Below are positions 59,111 through 64,000 of a stretch of DNA of 64,000 nucleotides, piece by piece. The notes beneath the pieces are model-generated. The model was not told the DNA's origin. It saw nothing but the letters and a program-made list of their open reading frames with translations, and made no database searches. Made by a program: the position numbers and the translations under genes. Source of the DNA: Bin5 sp965204705 (lineage in GTDB: Bacteria > Chloroflexota > Anaerolineae > Caldilineales > Caldilineaceae). How positions within the stretch are numbered: the stretch's first letter is position 1; each line of letters starts with the position of its first letter. Location of the stretch: assembly GCA_965204705.1 (NCBI GenBank), contig OZ242006.1, positions 2,108,001 to 2,172,000 of the forward strand. Reading direction: 5' to 3'.

Positions 59111-61165
59111 ATGCAATCGGAGCAGAACGAACCTGCCGGCGCAACCGTCAGGGCTGAACATCAAGAAGAAGAACTCAACTCCGAGGACCGCTCGGCAGCG
59201 ATTGCTGACGCAGGCCCCGAACGCCCGCAGCATTCAAGCGCCTTTCTGACCGGCCGCCAGGTCGGCAGATACCTGGTGGGCGAACGTTTGGGGAGCGGCG
59301 GTGCCGCCAGCGTCTACCAGGCCTACGATCAGATCCAGGAACGCACCGTTGCCCTCAAAATCCTGGCGCCCGGCGCCGACGACGCTGTGCGCAGCCGCTT
59401 CCAGCAGGAAGCCCGCACCGTTGCCAGCCTGAGGCACCCGCACATCGTCCAGACCCTGCAGGTCGGCGATGCCACCGCCGACGGCACCGCCTATATCGCC
59501 ATGGAGCTCGTCGACGGTGATAGCTTGGCTCATCTTCTCAAACGCCGCGGCCGCCTTAGCGTGGCCGAAAGCTGTAACCTTCTGGCCCCAATCGCCCGCG
59601 CCCTCGATTACGCGCACCAACAGGAAATCGTCCACCGTGACGTAAAACCTAGTAACATCCTCCTGAGACCCTTTGACCCCGGCCCGTTCGGCAGCGTGCC
59701 CCCAAGTGAAGACTCCGCCTCAGCGCTCTACGAAGCCGAACAACTCCTGATCGGCACGCCGCCAACCACAGGCTATAGGTCTGACCATGTCGCCGTAGAT
59801 TTCCCGGTAGCGCCTCTTCTGTCCGACTTTGGCATCGCACGCGCCCTCGATATGCCGGAATTGACCAATGAGGGCCGCACGATCGGTACCCCTGCCTATA
59901 TGGCTCCCGAACAGTGCGCAAGCAGTCGCGAAGTCACCGGACGCGCCGATATCTATGCCTTGGGCGCAGTCCTCTACCGTTGCCTGGTCGGTCGACCGCC
60001 TTTCACTGGCACTACCACGCAGATACTGCATGCACACGTCTACGCATCCCTGTCATTGCCAGACGATCTGCTGGCCTCCCTCCCACCCGAACTGGTGGAC
60101 GTGCTGCGCCGAAGCCTGGCCAAAAATCCGGACGAGCGTTACACCGTCGCCCGTGAGATGGCCGACGAACTGACTGCTATTGCAGGCCGCCTTTCCTCGG
60201 AAGAGAGTGCCCTCGCCGAGCAGACGTCGACACTCACCTTTGTCTCGCTGCCCCCGGTCCGACTGCCCCCTTCACCTGCCCATACTACCGAAACTGTCAT
60301 CGTTCCCGGCTCAGAGAGCACACTCGACGGGTCGTCGTCGCGAGACATCCCTCCGTACCCGTTCAGAGAACCGCACGCCCTGCCTTCCGATCCCGGAAAG
60401 TCGCAGCGAACTCGAGTACCGTTGATGGCCGCGGTCTTGGGCATCGCACTCGTCCTCAGCCTGCTGGTTATCGGACCCGTTGTTCAAGATGCCTTGCGAG
60501 AAGAGCCTTCAACAACAGCGCAGAACCCTCCTGCTTCCTCCGCGCCTGCCCCCGCCTTGCCGGCCGCGGAATCGCAGGCCAACGCAGAAGAGCCCGCGGC
60601 ATCACAGGCCGCCGCCGGTAATGCTTCTTCCGTCAAGACCGATTCTGAATCACAAACCGAGACTTCGCTGCCCGCCGCACTGAACCAGGAACCTGCCGCC
60701 GCCTGCCAGTATCAGACGGCGGTTGAATTCGAGAGCTATCTCAGCGACAATAATCTGATTTCCCAGGAGCTAGGCTGCCCGAAAGGCGTGCCGGTCCTCT
60801 TGGCCTTCGAGATCCAGTTCTTCCAGACCGGCTTGGCCCTTGGCCGCTTGGACAAGCCCATCGTCTACTTGCGCTATTTTAGTAACAATGAGTGGGAACA
60901 GCGGGAACATGCCTGGCGTGAAGGCATGCAGGAAGTAGTCGACTCCCCAGACCTTCTGTCGCCCGCCGAAGACCTGTTTCAACCGGTTCGCGGCGTTGGA
61001 CAGATCTGGGCGGAAAGTCTTTTTGTGAGACAGGCGTTGGGCTGGGCCTCCGCCCAACCGGTAGAAGCTAACGGTATATTACAATCGTTTGAAGGGGGGT
61101 TGCTGATATACAATATTGATCTACAAGACACACATACTTTCCTGAAGTCGCAGTTGCGGCTCTAA
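59111..61165 (+). CDS. Membrane Ser/Thr protein kinase with extracytoplasmic domain
   Basis: 684 residues. The kinase domain is at about 53-350: glycine loop GERLGSGGAASVYQA, Lys83 in VALKIL, catalytic Asp177 in IVHRDVKPSNILL, metal Asp239 in LLSDFGIAR and GTPAYMAPEQ. Between the catalytic loop and DFG there are 62 residues, against about 18 in PknB, owing to an insertion of some 44 residues. A Pro/Ser-rich juxtamembrane part, one helix (about 437-459) and an Ala/Pro-rich linker follow. The roughly 150-residue external domain carries two Cys (CQYQTAVEF...ELGCPKG) and is not recognised. It probably phosphorylates the divergently encoded FHA regulator. Confidence 0.92.
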   Translation: MQSEQNEPAGATVRAEHQEEELNSEDRSAAIADAGPERPQHSSAFLTGRQVGRYLVGERLGSGGAASVYQAYDQIQERTVALKILAPGADDAVRSRFQQEARTVASLRHPHIVQTLQVGDATADGTAYIAMELVDGDSLAHLLKRRGRLSVAESCNLLAPIARALDYAHQQEIVHRDVKPSNILLRPFDPGPFGSVPPSEDSASALYEAEQLLIGTPPTTGYRSDHVAVDFPVAPLLSDFGIARALDMPELTNEGRTIGTPAYMAPEQCASSREVTGRADIYALGAVLYRCLVGRPPFTGTTTQILHAHVYASLSLPDDLLASLPPELVDVLRRSLAKNPDERYTVAREMADELTAIAGRLSSEESALAEQTSTLTFVSLPPVRLPPSPAHTTETVIVPGSESTLDGSSSRDIPPYPFREPHALPSDPGKSQRTRVPLMAAVLGIALVLSLLVIGPVVQDALREEPSTTAQNPPASSAPAPALPAAESQANAEEPAASQAAAGNASSVKTDSESQTETSLPAALNQEPAAACQYQTAVEFESYLSDNNLISQELGCPKGVPVLLAFEIQFFQTGLALGRLDKPIVYLRYFSNNEWEQREHAWREGMQEVVDSPDLLSPAEDLFQPVRGVGQIWAESLFVRQALGWASAQPVEANGILQSFEGGLLIYNIDLQDTHTFLKSQLRL

Positions 61166-61187
61166 CTATCCAACATGGAGGACTATA

Positions 61188-62075
61188 ATGCAGAACTCGA
61201 CAGTTGAACGAGCCAGATGGTGGAGCCGGTTCTCTTCGGCGAAATCATCCTACATGGTCGTTCTAATCGTTCTGGTGGCAGCCCTGGCGTTGGCCGGCTG
61301 TAACAGAAGGCAGGCGGAACCTACCGCTACGTCACCGCCACCCACCGACACGCCCGTGCCGCCTACGGATACACCGGTCCCGCCGACTGATACGCCCACG
61401 CCGGTACCTCCGACAGACACACCTGAGCCGGAGCCGACTGACACACCCGAGCCCGAGCCCACCGACACGCCCGCGCCGACCGCTACACCCGCCCCCGAGC
61501 CAAAGGTGAGCATTCCCAGTGGCTGGAGTAAGGTCATGAATGAACGCCTGGGTTACTCCTTTGCGGTCCCGCGTGGATGGTCCGTCTTTGACCTTCAGAG
61601 CGGTCAGCTGAGCCAGATTATGCGGTTCGTCAGCCCCGAGGCTGCCCAGCAGGTCGATGATGCACTTACCGGCCCCGGAGGCGAGTACGCCGGCCACCTT
61701 GGAGTACAACTGGCCATCTTCTCCAGACCGCCTATCGCCGCACTGGCCGGCGTCGGCATCTTCCCGAATCTCGACGACGACATCTCGTCAGACAGATTGG
61801 TGACCTGGCTGGAGTCTCAGTTGGAGAGTCTCCCCCTCCCGATACCCGTGGAAGTGCAGAGCCTTGAGGCCGGGACAACCAACAACCTGCCCTCAATTCA
61901 GGGCGTTGCCAGCGCCGATCTGGCCAGCCAGGGCCTCTTCGACGCCCACATCGTCATTACCGCGCTGCGGGCAAATGACACGGCCTACATCCTGATCGTT
62001 GCCGTTCCTGAAAATCAGGTCAGCAACAGGCAGGCCGAGATCAACGCAATTGTCGGAACTTTCCGACCCGAATAG
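61188..62075 (+). CDS. Lipoprotein with Thr-Pro-rich spacer
   Basis: 295 residues. The signal (SYMVVLIVLVAALALAGC) ends in a lipobox with Cys38. Residues about 45-105 are a low-complexity spacer (PTDTPVPPTDTP repeats, then PEPEPTDTP) that lifts the domain off the membrane. The remaining 190 residues (VSIPSGWSKVMNERLGYSFAVPRGWSVFDL..., ending NAIVGTFRPE) resemble the PsbP/Mog1-like fold seen in many Chloroflexota lipoproteins; this fold call is tentative. It is 22 bases downstream of the kinase with GGAGGA before ATG, so same operon, and may be a ligand or sensor partner. Confidence 0.82.
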   Translation: MQNSTVERARWWSRFSSAKSSYMVVLIVLVAALALAGCNRRQAEPTATSPPPTDTPVPPTDTPVPPTDTPTPVPPTDTPEPEPTDTPEPEPTDTPAPTATPAPEPKVSIPSGWSKVMNERLGYSFAVPRGWSVFDLQSGQLSQIMRFVSPEAAQQVDDALTGPGGEYAGHLGVQLAIFSRPPIAALAGVGIFPNLDDDISSDRLVTWLESQLESLPLPIPVEVQSLEAGTTNNLPSIQGVASADLASQGLFDAHIVITALRANDTAYILIVAVPENQVSNRQAEINAIVGTFRPE

Positions 62076-62095
62076 TCGTTAGAGCAGCCCAGACT

Positions 62096-62158
62096 GAGGA
62101 GAGAGAAGCGAGGGGGTTCGGTTGCAGTCTGCACCGGCCCCCGGCTTTTCTCTTCTCG
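62096..62158 (+). terminator. Strong intrinsic terminator after the kinase-lipoprotein operon
   Basis: GAGGAGAGAGAAGC (62096-62109) pairs with 62144-62157, including two G-U pairs. Inside it GGGGG (62112-62116) pairs with CCCCC (62138-62142) after a small internal loop. GTTTT follows. It lies 20 bases after the stop codon. Confidence 0.75.
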
Positions 62159-62213
62159 TTTTCATCCGTTCGTAAAGGAATTGCAAGTTCACCAGGCCCC
62201 GCCCCGAGGTGAT

Positions 62214-64000
62214 ATGGTGACCCGTATGCGCGCTGAAGCGCCAGATCTGAACAACATTGTCGGACTGATGTCGGGCGAATTTCGCACAGAAGTGGTTCAG
62301 CGCGCCCTGACGTGGAGGAAGAAAGCCAGTGGAGATCTGGGGCGATCGTTCCAATCGGTACTGCGCAAGAATGTGAAAATAAAAGGTTTCCGAAACTCCC
62401 ATAGGGCGAACGACCAGCTTCTCCTAACCGAAATACTTCGTCTACTGCCCTTCTCCGCTGAGCTTGTTGGCCCCGTATTGCAAATCTGGATGGATTCCCA
62501 CTCTGAACTCTATGAAGAAGTGCACGGACATCTGTCCGACCTGAAAATGCCAACCCATGGTCCGGTCTTTTCCGAGAATTGCTTCTCTGGCAGTTGGAAA
62601 TCCGACATTTGGCGCCAGCAAAAAGAAAACACCCTTGCTTCACACAGTCATTTCAATGAAGACGATGTCGCTCTCATGCTATGTTGTGTGTCGGGGAACA
62701 TGCCAGATCTTGAAGAAAGCGACGAAGACGAACCGGCACAATCGCAGGATGACGCGCTCTTCTCTCAGTGGCTTGAGGAAATGAGAGAACTGCCGGCAGA
62801 CGCGCCGCAATGGCAGCAAGCGAACGACTTCGTAGCATCAGCTACCGAAATCATTCAGTACAAAACGAAAGTACGAAGCTATACACTCAAATACAATGTA
62901 ATTCTCGCTGAGATAAAGCAAGAGTTCGGAAGAGAGCTGGCCTTCTTTCAGTGCGATCCCGATTCCTGGTCAGTCGAGCGACTGTCCGATCGGCTGGCAG
63001 CCAATAAACTGGCATCACCCGAGAAAATGGCGGAATTACTTCACCAGACAGATTCGTTGAAGGTCTTGCTGTCCAAATATATGCCTGTTCACAATATTGC
63101 TCCGACTATCGAAGAGGAGGTAGCCCTTGGGCCGCAGCGCGCAGAACTTCAGCGACAGATCCTCGGCTGCCTCAGTCAGATCAATCAACTGTTTTCGAAC
63201 TCCGACGAAAAATACCAAGACCAGTCCGCAATAGGAATATGGGAAGCTGCCCCTGTCTCCGAATCTCAGGTCCCACTTTGCGATAGGCAGGTCGGACCTG
63301 CAGAGATCATTTGTACACAGCCGGAGGCCCAATCTCCTTCAGCCGAGGTACTGAACTGGCCCCCCGATTCGGCGGACCCTCCCGCCGCTGAAGAGTCGAT
63401 TTCGAACACATCAGCAGTGAAAGACGATGAATCGGATTCCACACTACCGTCGAATCATGCGCGCAGCGATGAAAGTGTTTATGAACCCAGTGCAGATACT
63501 CCCCATGTTGCGGATACAATCATCTCCTCTCTGGAGTCAGAAAATAACTCTCTGAGACAAGAGCTTCAAAAGCTTCGTGGCGAACTCAAGACGACGCAGG
63601 AAATTGTCGGCCTCTGGCGCATCGCATACGAAAGTGCGCGCAAGCGGATTGCGCCAACCGCAAAACCGCCGAGTGAAGATGAGTTCCTGAAGATAGAGAA
63701 TGTGAGAACCGCTGTGGCCCTTGCTAGAGAAAAATTCTCCGGCGAGTTGATTTTTCAGCCCAACTCGAAATCTGAGATCGAAGATAATCCATATGAGAAG
63801 CCCACGAGCGTACTGGCCGCGTTCGAATGGCTCGCCACGACATTCTACCGTTCCAAGATGGGAGAAGTAAGCGTACCCGACTTTGACTCGTCAATTAAGA
63901 AGGTTTGTGGCTGGCGCTACACGGGGAATCAAAGCAAGAACACGATGACCCGGTACAAGTCCTGGTATACGACCAGTCTTGAGGGCAAAACATACTGGTT
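62214..64000 (+). CDS. Large protein of unknown function, 3' end outside window
   Basis: At least 595 residues, no family recognised. ATG 62214 directly follows GAGGTGAT; a second in-frame ATG is at 62226. Residues about 10-110 are a helical domain with conserved-looking charged and aromatic residues (VVQRALTWRKKASGDLGRSF, VLRKNVKIKGFRNSHRAND). Residues about 155-175 are acidic. The middle is low-complexity and Ser/Glu/Pro-rich. A short coiled coil is near 440-470 (SLESENNSLRQELQKLRGELKTTQEIVG). A second folded part follows (SVLAAFEWLATTFYRSKMG, CGWRYTGNQSKNTMTRYKSWY). No signal or membrane segment. It lies beyond the terminator and so starts a new unit. Codon use is less C-rich than the core genes. 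Confidence 0.75.
   Translation, partial: MVTRMRAEAPDLNNIVGLMSGEFRTEVVQRALTWRKKASGDLGRSFQSVLRKNVKIKGFRNSHRANDQLLLTEILRLLPFSAELVGPVLQIWMDSHSELYEEVHGHLSDLKMPTHGPVFSENCFSGSWKSDIWRQQKENTLASHSHFNEDDVALMLCCVSGNMPDLEESDEDEPAQSQDDALFSQWLEEMRELPADAPQWQQANDFVASATEIIQYKTKVRSYTLKYNVILAEIKQEFGRELAFFQCDPDSWSVERLSDRLAANKLASPEKMAELLHQTDSLKVLLSKYMPVHNIAPTIEEEVALGPQRAELQRQILGCLSQINQLFSNSDEKYQDQSAIGIWEAAPVSESQVPLCDRQVGPAEIICTQPEAQSPSAEVLNWPPDSADPPAAEESISNTSAVKDDESDSTLPSNHARSDESVYEPSADTPHVADTIISSLESENNSLRQELQKLRGELKTTQEIVGLWRIAYESARKRIAPTAKPPSEDEFLKIENVRTAVALAREKFSGELIFQPNSKSEIEDNPYEKPTSVLAAFEWLATTFYRSKMGEVSVPDFDSSIKKVCGWRYTGNQSKNTMTRYKSWYTTSLEGKTYW

Overview
The window looks like a high-GC chromosome segment of a Chloroflexota bacterium, probably of the Anaerolineae/Caldilineales kind. 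This is inference. It rests on the menaquinol-type cytochrome bc operon with a diheme cytochrome c, the T-box on valS, the Thr-Pro-rich secreted proteins, several phytanoyl-CoA dioxygenase-like genes, and the mix of ISKra4-, ISAs1-, IS5- and IS630-like elements. No rRNA, tRNA or CRISPR array was seen.

Layout. 1-9771 is mostly a plus-strand housekeeping run: the C-terminal part of a UvrD/PcrA helicase, an AI-2E transporter fused to a mannose-6-phosphate isomerase, a nitroreductase, a dihydropyrimidinase-like amidohydrolase, an AlkA-type glycosylase, a CarD-like regulator, a DppA aminopeptidase and an SDR epimerase. 9772-20143 is an accessory, IS-rich zone. It holds a small membrane protein, a PhyH dioxygenase, a sulfatase broken by a frameshift and by a nested insertion (ISAs1 inside an ISKra4-like element), a MITE, an IS5 element, a secreted FN3/Thr-Pro protein, and IS630 and IS3 remnants. 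20144-28575 returns to metabolism: DapA/NanA family lyase, PyrF-PyrE fusion, PyrD, QueA, an S45 acylase and a RarD transporter. 28576-29909 holds interspersed repeats, an IS relic and the valS T-box leader. valS, a VapBC-like toxin-antitoxin pair and the bc-complex operon (Rieske, Rieske-like, cytochrome b, diheme cytochrome c) run to 38153.

A phosphoribosyltransferase follows. Then comes a promoter-driven sugar-type ABC transporter (lipoprotein plus two permeases, no ATPase) and three tandem PhyH paralogues (39214-45603). 45762-56879 mixes repair and salvage genes: a GNAT acetyltransferase, Pol IV, an EamA transporter, RsmI, two class V aminotransferases, an SRAP protein and paired metallophosphoesterases. 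The last part carries an ECF sigma factor and a signalling cluster: an FHA-winged-helix regulator divergent from a membrane Ser/Thr kinase, which is followed by a lipoprotein and a strong terminator. An unrecognised protein runs off the right edge.

Most interesting points: a Rieske paralogue whose cluster motif has become Cys-His/Cys-Cys with both disulfide cysteines lost; a His-rich C-terminal extension on the cytochrome b; the transporter-isomerase fusion; the FHA-wHTH/kinase cluster; the nested IS array, whose intact target state survives as a relic elsewhere in the window; and the unknown protein at the right edge.
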